Assembly (NCBI GenBank): GCA_947174995.1
Contig: CAMWLC010000019.1
Coordinates: 1-48,567, forward strand
Direction of reading: 5' to 3'
Source: an uncultured Porphyromonadaceae bacterium
GTDB lineage: Bacteria > Bacteroidota > Bacteroidia > Bacteroidales > Muribaculaceae
DNA: 48,567 nucleotides
The notes below the pieces were generated by a model. That model was not told where the DNA came from, made no database searches, and was given only the letters and a program-made list of their open reading frames with translations. The position numbers were made by a program, and so were the translations under genes. This document shows, piece by piece, positions 39,424-48,149 of this stretch. The stretch's first letter is position 1, and every line of letters begins with the position of its first letter.

Positions 39424-42309
39424 TTACAACAGCACCTTGCGGCCTGCGATGATGTAAAGGCCGGGGGCGAGTGAGCGGATGTAATCGGCATCCGCGCCGC
39501 GGCGAAGCAGCAGCCCCGAAGCGTTGTAGACATCCGTCGTCTGCGAATCGCGCAGCAGTTCGTCGATGCCCGAGAAGCCGCTGATGGTGCACTTGCCCGT
39601 CACGCCGTCGGCGCACTCGGCGGTCAGTTCCGTCTCGCCCTCCTCAAGGATGGTTATGACGCATCCGGCAGCGTCGGAGGCCGTGATGGCTGCGATCGAG
39701 CTGTCGGCCACGCTCCATGTCACTGTCTTGTCAGTGGCGTCGGCCGGGAGCACCTCGGCGGTCACGGTGGCCGTGGAGCCGATGTAGGCGGCGATCACAC
39801 CGGGATTGATTACGATTTCCTCCACCTTACGGTAAACGTTGACCACGCAGGAGGCTGTCAGTCCGTTGACGGTAGTCACGGTCACGGTGGCCGTGCCTCC
39901 GCCTACGGCCTTGTACTCGCCCGGTTCATCGCCGGGAGCGAGGACGTTGCTGTCGGATACGCTCCAGGTCACGCTATTGTCGGTGACATCCTCCGGCTCA
40001 ACGGTAGCGGTGAGGGTGAAAGTATCGGAATACTCCACATCGAGTGCCGTCTCCGAGAGGGTCACGCCCGTGGGATACACAACGGGAATGGTCTTGGGAG
40101 CCACATTCACGGTGCAGGAGGCGGAGAAGTCCTGCGCGGTGGCGGTGATGACCGCCTCGCCGGCGGCGAGGGCCGTCACTTTGCCGTCGGACACGGCGGC
40201 CACATCCGGATCGGAACTGCTCCACACCACGCTCTTGTCAGTGGCGTCGGCCGGAGTCACGGTGGCGATGAGGATAGCCTCGTCACCCTCTATGAGCGAG
40301 AGATCGGACGCATTGAGCGATATACCCGACACAGGGATGATGCGGCGAGCCACAACCACGGAGGCGGAAGCCGTCAGATTGTTGGAAGTGCGCACGGTTA
40401 CGACCGTAGCGCCGGGAGCAAGGGCCGTGAGATTGCCCTCTTCATCCACCTGAGCTACTTCCGGATTGGCCGAAGTCCACGTGAGGGTGTATCCCCCCGC
40501 ATTGGCCGGGGTGATCGTGACGGAGAATGAGGCCTGGTCCCCCTCGATGAGTTCGAGACCCATGGGCTCGATGGTGATTCCGGCGGGGAGCGGGGGAACG
40601 ACAGTTACGGTGCAGTCATCGGAGATTCCGGTGACGGTGGTTGCCATCACGACAGCCGTGCCTCTTGCGATGGCCGTCACGTTGCCTTCGGCATCAACCG
40701 TAGCCACGGAGGCGTCGGAGGTGGTCCATGTCACCGTGCGGTCAACGGCATTCGAGGGAGTCACGGTAGCCGTGAGCGAGGTGTACTCACCCTCGGTCAG
40801 CGTGACGGATTTCCTGGAGATGGTGATTCCGGTAGCCACTTCCTTGACAGTCACCTGGCAGGTGGCGTTGATACCGGTGGCGGTAATGCCCGTGATTGTG
40901 GCGGAGCCGGGTTTGAGGGCGGTCACCACGCCATCTTCCGACACAGTGGCTACGAGATGGTTTGACGTGCCCCAGCGCACGCTCTTGTCCACGGCATCGC
41001 CCGGGGTGACGGTCGCGCTGATTTTCGACGTCTCTCCGGGCAGCAACTCGAGAGTGGTGGGGGTGAGGGTGATTCCGGTGGCCACGGCCTTCACGGTCAC
41101 GTTGGCGGATGATTTAAGTCCGTTGCCCGTGGTGACGGTAATCGTGGCGGAGCCGGGAGCCACGGCGGAAACCTTTCCGGAGGCATCCACGGTGGCCACG
41201 CCCGTGTTGGAGCTGCTCCAGGTCAGGGTGGTCACGGCCTGTGCGGGAAGGACTGTCGCGGTGAGGTTGTCGTTTTCACCCGGGAGAAGGCTAAGGGTGG
41301 CGGGAGTGATGCTCACGGAAGTGGGGCGCTTCGCTACCTCGGCCTCATATTCCGCCTTGGTGACTACCTTCAGTGTGGCGGGAGACCCGGCGGGCACCTT
41401 CAGGTAGCTCTCGTTGGCGGGAAGGAACTCTATGGAGCCTGTGACGAACACCAGGTTGCCGTTGGCGTCCGAAGAGAGCAGACGCATCGTGTTCTTGTCG
41501 TAGGGAGTGCGGTTGTAGTGGAGCTTCATGGAGTTGTCGAAATAGACGCCTCCGAGCTGATTGCCGCTCACGGGAGAGGCGGTTCCTCCGACATTCATGC
41601 GGTTGTCAGTGGCCAGGGGATTGGCACACTCCACGATCACTCCCGTGCCGGAGGGCACAGTGCCGGAGATTTCCTCTATGACGGCGAGATCACCGTCCAC
41701 CTTGGTGACGGCATACATCTTAACTCCGGCGGAATAGGCGGAGTAGGGGAAGCCGGTAAACATCGGATGCCAGTATTTACCCTTGGCGGTCACGGTGGGC
41801 TTCACGCCGAAGTATCCCTCGTCGGAATCGGCCTTGACGGGAATGATATACCATTTGCGGTTTTCTCCCTGGGCGTTGGTCGACATCTCGCCCCGGTCGC
41901 CATACACGCTGGCGGCATCGCCAAGATACTTTACGGCACCCTTATCCTTGCCGTAGACCATGTATAGGGGCTGTCCGTTGGCTGTGCCGGACTGCATTAT
42001 CGAGACATATTTTTGAATCATTTGATACACGCTCGTACCTTGTCCCCCGATATTGTAATCGGATCCTTTCTTCTCCACATACAGGATGGTGGAGGGATCT
42101 GACGAAGCCTTCAGGAAATTTTTCCAGAGCTGGAGGGCGAGCACATCGGCATTCGTGCTGCCGGCACTGACAGAGCCTTTGTCGTCAGTGACATAGATGT
42201 AGCGTTCCGTCTCGTAGTTCTTCCCTCGGTAATAGCCGTTGCCGTTGAGCTGGGCCATAGCCGGGAGGAGAGTGATGAGAAAAGCGAAAGCAAGTAGAAG
42301 TTTCTTCAT
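39424..42309 (-). CDS. Seven-repeat Big_2 (Ig-like) surface protein
   Basis: A 961-residue exported protein. It has a signal peptide ending AMA (1-19). An N-terminal module of about 310 residues starts GNGYYRGKNYETERYIYV and contains WYIIPVKADSDEGYFGVKPT, seen in Bacteroidales surface proteins of unknown role. Seven bacterial Ig-like group 2 repeats of about 80-85 residues follow (about 335-910), each with a V-x-L-TATV-P core and a TWSSS strand. The C-terminal tail, VYNASGLLLRRGADADYI then GLYIIAGRKVLL, resembles a short type IX-like sorting or anchoring tail. Big_2 repeats usually form rigid rods for adhesion or display. A ligand cannot be named. Confidence 0.85.
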   Translation of the reverse strand: MKKLLLAFAFLITLLPAMAQLNGNGYYRGKNYETERYIYVTDDKGSVSAGSTNADVLALQLWKNFLKASSDPSTILYVEKKGSDYNIGGQGTSVYQMIQKYVSIMQSGTANGQPLYMVYGKDKGAVKYLGDAASVYGDRGEMSTNAQGENRKWYIIPVKADSDEGYFGVKPTVTAKGKYWHPMFTGFPYSAYSAGVKMYAVTKVDGDLAVIEEISGTVPSGTGVIVECANPLATDNRMNVGGTASPVSGNQLGGVYFDNSMKLHYNRTPYDKNTMRLLSSDANGNLVFVTGSIEFLPANESYLKVPAGSPATLKVVTKAEYEAEVAKRPTSVSITPATLSLLPGENDNLTATVLPAQAVTTLTWSSSNTGVATVDASGKVSAVAPGSATITVTTGNGLKSSANVTVKAVATGITLTPTTLELLPGETSKISATVTPGDAVDKSVRWGTSNHLVATVSEDGVVTALKPGSATITGITATGINATCQVTVKEVATGITISRKSVTLTEGEYTSLTATVTPSNAVDRTVTWTTSDASVATVDAEGNVTAIARGTAVVMATTVTGISDDCTVTVVPPLPAGITIEPMGLELIEGDQASFSVTITPANAGGYTLTWTSANPEVAQVDEEGNLTALAPGATVVTVRTSNNLTASASVVVARRIIPVSGISLNASDLSLIEGDEAILIATVTPADATDKSVVWSSSDPDVAAVSDGKVTALAAGEAVITATAQDFSASCTVNVAPKTIPVVYPTGVTLSETALDVEYSDTFTLTATVEPEDVTDNSVTWSVSDSNVLAPGDEPGEYKAVGGGTATVTVTTVNGLTASCVVNVYRKVEEIVINPGVIAAYIGSTATVTAEVLPADATDKTVTWSVADSSIAAITASDAAGCVITILEEGETELTAECADGVTGKCTISGFSGIDELLRDSQTTDVYNASGLLLRRGADADYIRSLAPGLYIIAGRKVLL

Positions 42310-42342
42310 TACTGTTGATTAATATGGATAGTATCTTGTGAG

Positions 42343-42384
42343 AAAACGATGGCCGTCGCGGGAATATTGCCCGGACGGCCATCG
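42343..42384 (-). terminator. Terminator of OmpA-type gene
   Basis: An 11-bp stem (42347-42357 with 42374-42384), extended by an inner CGGG/CCCG pair, is followed on the minus strand by TTTTCTC. It lies 29 bp after the OmpA-type stop and separates it from the Big_2 gene. Confidence 0.8.
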
Positions 42385-42412
42385 AATTATAGGGTGTGAT
42401 TTGGAAATCGGG

Positions 42413-43573
42413 TTACTTCACCACGCAGATAGCCACGCGGTTGTCCACGGGATCGCTGTAGGGCTGGTCCTCGGCCTCACCCATGCTCTTCACGGTGATG
42501 CGGTCGGCGGCGATGCCATACTTTGTCTTGAGGGCGTTGGCCACGGCCTGGGCGCGCTGCATGGAGAGGCGCAGGTTGATGGCCATCGTGCCGGTGCCCT
42601 TGTCGGCATAACCGGTCACGACCACCTTGGTTTCGGGATTGGCCTTCATGAACTCTGCCACCTCAGCCACCTTGGCCATCTCGGCCTTCACGATGGTGGT
42701 GGTGGAGATGCGGAAGAAGATGTCCTTCTTGAGGGTCTTCTGCTGCTGCACGGCCTCCTTCTTCTCGACTACGGGCTGCTGCACCACGGGAGCGGCGGGC
42801 ACCTCCACGATGCGCTCGATGATACGCTCAACGGGGGCGGGAGCCTCGATGACGCGGGTGCGCTTGGTAAACTTGTCGCCGAAGGTGTACTTCACGCCAA
42901 CCAGACCGTTGAAATACCAGTCGGCGTTCTCACCGATCTTGGAGTTGTATCCGTCGGGGAGCACGTTGGCCATGAGTTCGAGGCCCACTGCCCAGTTTTT
43001 GTTGATGTTGAAGTTGATGTCGGCTCCGAACTGGCCCACAAAGCGGGCCTTGGTGCCGTCCCAGAGGTTGCCGAGCTCCTGATAGCCCTTGCCGGTGCCC
43101 ACGAAGTAGCGGTCGTTGCAGGCGATGGCCTCCTTGTTGTCGAAGCCCACGTTCACGCCTACGCCGGCGAGAAGGTTGACGTCAACGAGGCGGGTGGGAT
43201 TGTAGCCGCCGAAGACGTTGGTGAGGTTCACCACGGCGTCAACGGTGGGAGCTACGTAATACCACTGCCAGTGGTCGTCGCAGGAATAGAACTCGGGGCC
43301 TGCCATGCTCACCTTCTCGGCACCCTTGCTGCGCCATGCGTTGACGGCCAGGCGTGCGCCGATGTAGGGATTGAAGTTGTAGCCTACGGTCACCTGTGCG
43401 TTGGGCGAAAGGAGGTGGCCGAAGCTTGACTCACCCAGAGTCTCCTGGGCGCCGAACTGACCCTGCACATACCAGTGCGGGTTGAAGACGAATTCCGTCA
43501 CCTCTTCCTGTGCATAAGCGCTGGCGGCGCTTGCAACCAAGGCTGCGGAAAGAAGAATCTTATTGAGTTTCAT
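42413..43573 (-). CDS. OmpA-type outer-membrane protein
   Basis: A 386-residue outer-membrane protein that links the outer membrane to peptidoglycan. It has a signal peptide ending AYA (1-21) and an eight-strand-type barrel (about 30-235) with HWYVQGQFGAQ and VGVKYTFG strands. A Pro/Glu/Val-rich linker (about 243-280) leads to an OmpA C-terminal domain (about 285-386) with VVVTGYADKGTG and LRLSMQRAQAVANAL. It resembles the abundant Omp40/41 proteins of Porphyromonas. It follows the coiled-coil lipoprotein gene by 40 bp and has its own strong terminator, so the two are probably co-transcribed. Confidence 0.92.
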   Translation of the reverse strand: MKLNKILLSAALVASAASAYAQEEVTEFVFNPHWYVQGQFGAQETLGESSFGHLLSPNAQVTVGYNFNPYIGARLAVNAWRSKGAEKVSMAGPEFYSCDDHWQWYYVAPTVDAVVNLTNVFGGYNPTRLVDVNLLAGVGVNVGFDNKEAIACNDRYFVGTGKGYQELGNLWDGTKARFVGQFGADINFNINKNWAVGLELMANVLPDGYNSKIGENADWYFNGLVGVKYTFGDKFTKRTRVIEAPAPVERIIERIVEVPAAPVVQQPVVEKKEAVQQQKTLKKDIFFRISTTTIVKAEMAKVAEVAEFMKANPETKVVVTGYADKGTGTMAINLRLSMQRAQAVANALKTKYGIAADRITVKSMGEAEDQPYSDPVDNRVAICVVK

Positions 43574-43613
43574 ACTTAGTTCTCTCTTTTTGGGTTTTTG
43601 GTTGCGTTAACGC

Positions 43614-46502
43614 TTATTTGATGCGGACGTAGAAGCGCTGAGTGGAGATCCAGCCGCGGAAGTCCATGGCGGTGTAGATGATCTCATACTTGTAGCCCTT
43701 CTTCATTCTGCTCGTGGGAAGAGCGATGCGGATCTGCTCGCCGGGGAGGATCTCGGCCATGTATCTGCCGCCGTTGATGGACTTACAGGTTGCCACGTAG
43801 TTGGGAGTCAGATTGTCGTTCTCGTCCCATTCGCCTACCACAGCCACAAACTTCTTGAAGGCGGGAGCGAACACCTCGAGAGTGTTGGAGCTTGCGAAGA
43901 GTTCTACGCCGTCACCACCGGCCTGTACGAAGCGGCTCGGGTAGTTGAAGTGAGTACTCATGCGGTTGAACTGTCCGTCGTTTGCAGCGTAGATGAGGGT
44001 GGGCTGCAGGAGGTGGTTGGGATCGTCAAGCCAGCCGTTGATGCGGTCGGCGGCGTCGTTCCACTTGTTGAGGAACTTGTTGATGAAGTCGATCACCTTG
44101 CCGGCCTTGTCATTGATCTTGCCCTGGATGTCGTCGAGGAGGTCTTCGATCTTGTCGTTAATCTGCTTGTCGAGATCCTTCATGGCCTTGTTCACGTTGT
44201 CGTTCACCTGATCCACGAGGTTGTTCATCACGCGGCGGAACTCACGGTCCATATCGTCGGTGAACTTGAGGGTGGCGCGGTCGATCTCCTTCTCAAGGTT
44301 GCGGAGGAACTCGTCGATACCCTTCGGATTGAGCTTGATGGTCTCGTTCTGGCCGAAGGTGATGGTGCTTCCGTCGTCAAGCTTCAGAGTCAGGCCGGAG
44401 AGGTCGATCTCGAAGTCGTTGCTCTCGTAGTTGAAGTGCACGTCGTCAAACTCGAAGTCAGCGTCGACGGGCTTGATGTCGATCTTGAGGTTGAGGTGGA
44501 ATTTGAACTTCTCCTTGTTAATTTCGAGCAGAGCGTCGTCGATGGGAGAGTGGGTGGGGAGGTGCTTGCCGATGCTCTGGCCGTAGAAGGTGGAGTAGCT
44601 CAGGGGGCTGAAGGCAACGGTAGCGATCTCATACTTGGAGAAGGTAGCGAAATCCTCGCCGTTCACGCTCCAGCCTGCCTTGAGGCCGTATGCGGGGATG
44701 TTGGTTTTGAGCTGATCGAACAGCTTGCGGAGCATCCAGAACACGTCACCCTTGGTATGGTTCTTGACAGCGTCAAGCACGGCACTCTTCAGGCCGGGGG
44801 TGATCTCATACTTCATGGAGGCCACGGCCTTGTCGGTCAGGTCAAACTGCACGTCGGCCTGATAGAAGCCGTTGTTGGCGCGGGAAGCACCGAAGTGAAG
44901 CTCGGCATCGCTCTTGACCACGTTGGAGAGGCGAGCCTCGGAGGCCACGCCGTTGGAGCGCTCCAGGGAGAGCTGTGCGCCGCTGACATCAACGTTGTTG
45001 GGGTTGAGCGTCATGTAGATTCGGCCGAGGTTGCCGGTAGCGAGGATGTCACCGTTCTCATACTTCTCGGCCTTGTTGAAGTCAAACGAAGCCTGGAGGG
45101 CGGCGAGCTCCTGCGGAGTGAAGGGATCCTCGTTGTTGTAGGCGCGGGTGCGGTCAGCGGTCGGGAACTCCACGTAGCTGCCGTCGAAGCGGCCGTAGTA
45201 AGCGAAGAGGATGTTGTTCTGAATACCGATAGGCGTGTTGAACGTGCCGAAGATGGGGTTGGAGACGCCCTGCACCACAACGCTCGTGATGAGGCTGTTG
45301 ATGCGGTCCTGGATGCCGAGGAGCTTGTTGACGTCACCCTGGAGGGCGGCGAGGTCGGACTCAAGCTTGCCTACGCGGTTTACGAGGAGTTCGAAATCCG
45401 TATTATCCACCTTCTCGTCAAGCTTGAGCTGGAAGTTATTCTCCAGGTCGGTGAGCTTGGTGTTGAGCATGTCCGTGAGGCTGGTCTGGAGAGCGTCCAT
45501 CATGTTGTCGATCTCGGTCTTGTCGTAGATGTTACCGAGAAGTCCGTTCAGACGGTCGTTGAGATCATCATACTGGTTGCTCAGGGAGTTGTATTTGTTC
45601 TGGAGATCAGTTACATCGCCCTGAAGGTTCTGTATGAAGATGTTCATGATTTCCATGCCGGAAGTGAGCTGCGTGATGGCGCGCTTGTTGTTCTCGGCAG
45701 TGGCCAGAGCCTCTACGGCCTTCTTGTCGGTATCGGCAAGAGAGCTCTTGAGTTCACCGATTGCGTTGTATGCCTCGTTGATCGACTCATTGAGCTGGTC
45801 AAGACGGTTGTTGGTCTCGTCAAGCTGAGCGGCCAGTGTCTTTACAGTGTAGCGCACGGCATTAATGTCGGTCTGCAGAGCGAGGATCTTGGCGTCAAAC
45901 ACCGTCTGCACCTGGGCGATGAGGGCGTTCATCTCATCCTTGGTGGCGCACTTGTCGATAAGACCGTTGATGCGGTCCACATCCTCGCGGAGTTTGTTAG
46001 CGGAGGCGTTCAGACCGTTGATCTGAGCCTGGAGATTCTTGATGTCGGTGATGGCAGTGCCGATGGCATCGGCGATCCATTTCTGGATTTCGGGAGTAAA
46101 CTCATCTTTGAAGAGTCTCTTGACGATTCCCTCGATGGCTCCTTCGTCGATAGGATCGGGGCAGGAGCAGCCGGGGCCCTTGTCGAGTTCTTTACGCAGG
46201 GCTTCAATAGCGTCCTTCAGATCCTGGTCGGTCACATAATCGTCAAGGTCAGCCTGAGTGAGCTTGTCCTTGATATCTTTCTCCAGAAGGTCAAGACGGG
46301 CATCAGTAGCTATTTCGTAAAGCTTGTGAGCCTCCTCCAGAGCGTCGAGCTGCTTCTGGAGATCGTTGAGCTTCTGAGTGAATGACCCGTTGTACTGCTG
46401 CTGCTGAAGCTGCTCGGAGTCGTAGTCTTTACACGATGACAGTGTGCCCACTGCGGTCAGAGCCGTGAGGAGCATCACACCATTGAGTAGTTTTCTTTTC
46501 AT
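43614..46502 (-). CDS. Large coiled-coil lipoprotein
   Basis: A 962-residue lipoprotein of unknown function. The lipobox SSC (Cys24) is followed by KDYDSE, an acidic stretch that resembles the surface-export signal of Bacteroides lipoproteins. Residues about 35-405 are mostly heptad coiled coil, with repeated QxxINxLN and LDxLxxSI patterns, broken by a CSCPD turn near 113-117. A beta-rich domain follows (about 410-690), with ISSVVVQGVSNPIFGTFNTPIGIQ-like strands. A second coiled-coil helix (about 730-850: NNLVDQVNDNVNKAMKDLD) leads to a C-terminal beta domain ending QRFYVRIK. A stalk-and-head surface structure is likely. A frame of 811 codons on the opposite strand is a codon-usage shadow. 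Confidence 0.8.
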   Translation of the reverse strand: MKRKLLNGVMLLTALTAVGTLSSCKDYDSEQLQQQQYNGSFTQKLNDLQKQLDALEEAHKLYEIATDARLDLLEKDIKDKLTQADLDDYVTDQDLKDAIEALRKELDKGPGCSCPDPIDEGAIEGIVKRLFKDEFTPEIQKWIADAIGTAITDIKNLQAQINGLNASANKLREDVDRINGLIDKCATKDEMNALIAQVQTVFDAKILALQTDINAVRYTVKTLAAQLDETNNRLDQLNESINEAYNAIGELKSSLADTDKKAVEALATAENNKRAITQLTSGMEIMNIFIQNLQGDVTDLQNKYNSLSNQYDDLNDRLNGLLGNIYDKTEIDNMMDALQTSLTDMLNTKLTDLENNFQLKLDEKVDNTDFELLVNRVGKLESDLAALQGDVNKLLGIQDRINSLITSVVVQGVSNPIFGTFNTPIGIQNNILFAYYGRFDGSYVEFPTADRTRAYNNEDPFTPQELAALQASFDFNKAEKYENGDILATGNLGRIYMTLNPNNVDVSGAQLSLERSNGVASEARLSNVVKSDAELHFGASRANNGFYQADVQFDLTDKAVASMKYEITPGLKSAVLDAVKNHTKGDVFWMLRKLFDQLKTNIPAYGLKAGWSVNGEDFATFSKYEIATVAFSPLSYSTFYGQSIGKHLPTHSPIDDALLEINKEKFKFHLNLKIDIKPVDADFEFDDVHFNYESNDFEIDLSGLTLKLDDGSTITFGQNETIKLNPKGIDEFLRNLEKEIDRATLKFTDDMDREFRRVMNNLVDQVNDNVNKAMKDLDKQINDKIEDLLDDIQGKINDKAGKVIDFINKFLNKWNDAADRINGWLDDPNHLLQPTLIYAANDGQFNRMSTHFNYPSRFVQAGGDGVELFASSNTLEVFAPAFKKFVAVVGEWDENDNLTPNYVATCKSINGGRYMAEILPGEQIRIALPTSRMKKGYKYEIIYTAMDFRGWISTQRFYVRIK

Positions 46503-46815
46503 CTCGTGTGGCTTTAATGAATATTGTTGTTAATTTATTTCATGGATAAACGGTTGCAACTCAAGCAATTCCGTGGAATATACCTGCATTGTCACGCATT
46601 TCGGGTATCTGTCGGGAAAACTCGTCCCGCTGATTCAAGTGGCAAAGTTAATAAATTTTTGCAAAAAATAACAGTCAGTGTGAAATTTTTTTGTGTCCCG
46701 CCCCACATTCAGCCTGATTTTAGTCAGGCAGGGTGGAAATCATGGATAACACTACAAATCTTTTAACACCCGTTCACGTATTTTGTTGAAATGTACGCAA
46801 GATTTTTAAAAAATG
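46503..46815. promoter_or_regulatory. Divergent promoter region of two envelope genes
   Basis: This region separates the coiled-coil lipoprotein gene (leftward) from an outer-membrane barrel gene (rightward). A minus-strand TAACTTTG at 46643-46650 could serve the lipoprotein gene with a leader of about 135 bases. An 80-codon open frame on the + strand has no coding character. I see no RNA gene. Confidence 0.5.
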
Positions 46816-46846
46816 TTTGGAAGATGCCGAAAAAGTTGTAATTTTG
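46816..46846 (+). promoter_or_regulatory. Promoter of barrel gene at 46874
   Basis: TTTG (46816-46819), a 19-base spacer and TAATTTTG (46839-46846) form a complete Bacteroidota promoter 27 bp before the ATG. Confidence 0.75.
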
Positions 46847-46873
46847 TGAAAATAAAACAAACACACTCATGTC

Positions 46874-47944
46874 ATGAAACCAATTCTGTCCCGACTCAAA
46901 AACCTCAGGATATATAGCCCGGTGACCCGTGCGTGCGCGGCAATGGCCCTTCTCGTTGCCTCCGCTATTCCGGCAGCGGCGCAGTCGGCTGTCTCAATAG
47001 TCAAGCAGGACTCTCAGCCCAAGGAGGATTTCCGTATGTCCGCCGGAGTGTTCAACCGTCTCGGTGTGGGTCTCAACGTAGGCACCACCGGTCTCGGACT
47101 CGAACTCAGCACCCCCGTCACCCCGTGGGTGAGGATACGCGCCGGGGTGGACTGGGTGCCCCGCTTCAATATCCCGATGAAGTTCAACCTCACCGCCTAT
47201 TCCGACGGAGGTGCGGGTCCGGTCAACAACGGCAACTTCGGTAAGGTGCAGGAGTTGATGGAGGGTCTCACGGGCTTCACCGTAGACGAGCAGGTCGTGA
47301 TGGACTCGCGCCCCACGATCACCACGTTCCGCTTCATGGCCGACGTATACCCGTTCAAGGGTAAGGGGTGGAGACTCACGGTCGGTTTCTTCGCCGGCGG
47401 ACGCACCGTGGGCAAGACCCTGAACTCCATCTACGAGATGCCCACGCTCCTCACCGTGGGGATGTACAACCGTCTCTACGACTACGCCAAGGAGACCGAA
47501 CCCTGGGACTTCAAGTTTCCGGAGTTCGTGACCAATATCACCGGCGACGCATATCTTGACCCCGAAGTCGCTCAGAAGTTGAAAAACCGGCTCGAGAAAT
47601 ACGGACGCCTCGGCATGCACATAGGTGACTTCAAGGATGGCACACCTTATATAATGGAACCTGACAAGGATGGCACGGTCAGTGCCCGAGCCATCGTCAA
47701 CGCCGTGCGCCCCTACGTGGGTGTCGGATATGACGGCGCCATTTCCAAAGATGGACGCTGGACGGCGGGATTCGACCTCGGAGTGCAGTTCTGGGGAGGG
47801 GCACCGAAGGTGCTTACCCACGACGGTACCGACCTCACGGAGCTGATCAACGTCAGAGGTAAAGTGGGTGACTATCTCAGCCTCATGCGCGGGCTCCCGG
47901 TCTATCCCACGGCCGCTTTCCGCCTCTCCTACACCTTCTTCTGA
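46874..47944 (+). CDS. Outer-membrane beta-barrel protein, unknown
   Basis: A 356-residue predicted outer-membrane protein. The N-terminus is long and basic, followed by a hydrophobic stretch ending AIPAAAQ (about residue 37). The mature part has many amphipathic strands (FNRLGVGLNVGTTGLGLELST, RIRAGVDWVPRF, WRLTVGFFAGGR, YVGVGYDGAI) and ends in Phe-Phe (AAFRLSYTFF), the typical signal for the barrel assembly machinery. The central part (about 175-265) is less barrel-like and may be a large loop. I recognise no family or ligand. It has its own promoter and is monocistronic. Confidence 0.75.
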   Translation: MKPILSRLKNLRIYSPVTRACAAMALLVASAIPAAAQSAVSIVKQDSQPKEDFRMSAGVFNRLGVGLNVGTTGLGLELSTPVTPWVRIRAGVDWVPRFNIPMKFNLTAYSDGGAGPVNNGNFGKVQELMEGLTGFTVDEQVVMDSRPTITTFRFMADVYPFKGKGWRLTVGFFAGGRTVGKTLNSIYEMPTLLTVGMYNRLYDYAKETEPWDFKFPEFVTNITGDAYLDPEVAQKLKNRLEKYGRLGMHIGDFKDGTPYIMEPDKDGTVSARAIVNAVRPYVGVGYDGAISKDGRWTAGFDLGVQFWGGAPKVLTHDGTDLTELINVRGKVGDYLSLMRGLPVYPTAAFRLSYTFF

Positions 47945-47950
47945 GAAGCG

Positions 47951-47968
47951 TGCGGAATAGCCTCCGCA
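47951..47968 (+). terminator. Weak hairpin after barrel gene
   Basis: TGCGGA and TCCGCA form a 6-bp stem with a six-base loop shortly after the stop at 47944. There is no T-run, so termination is only possible. Confidence 0.35.
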
Positions 47969-48000
47969 ACAGCGGTTCAACCGAAATTCAAGTCCGATTG

Positions 48001-48031
48001 TTGGATTAATCGGAAATATTGATTAATTTTG
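48001..48031 (+). promoter_or_regulatory. Promoter of the gene at the right edge
   Basis: TTG (48001-48003), a 20-base spacer and TAATTTTG (48024-48031). The implied leader is about 110 bases and includes a nested GCAGG/CCTGC and GGGCA/TGCCC hairpin near 48097-48122. Confidence 0.65.
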
Positions 48032-48149
48032 CACAACGTAATAATCGAGATAAATCACCAAATTAAGTAACCGTTTTTATTTTAAGGCAAAGAATCGCAG
48101 GGCAGAGATGCCCGGATGCCTGCTTTTATGAAAAACTTGACAGACAGCT

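Noticed and set aside
39839-41407. Two long + strand frames (204 and 313 codons) opposite the Big_2 gene
   Set aside because: They are antisense shadows of the Ig-like repeats, rich in Val/Thr/Ser by complement, without a start context.
43950-46385. An 811-codon open frame on the + strand, opposite the coiled-coil lipoprotein gene
   Set aside because: Its product is a monotonous Val/Glu/Leu/His string with no signal or domain, while the minus-strand frame has a lipobox and heptad repeats. It is open because of the codon bias of the real gene.
46524-46766. An 80-codon + strand frame upstream of the barrel gene
   Set aside because: The composition is not coding-like, no family is evident, and the frame overlaps a minus-strand promoter box.
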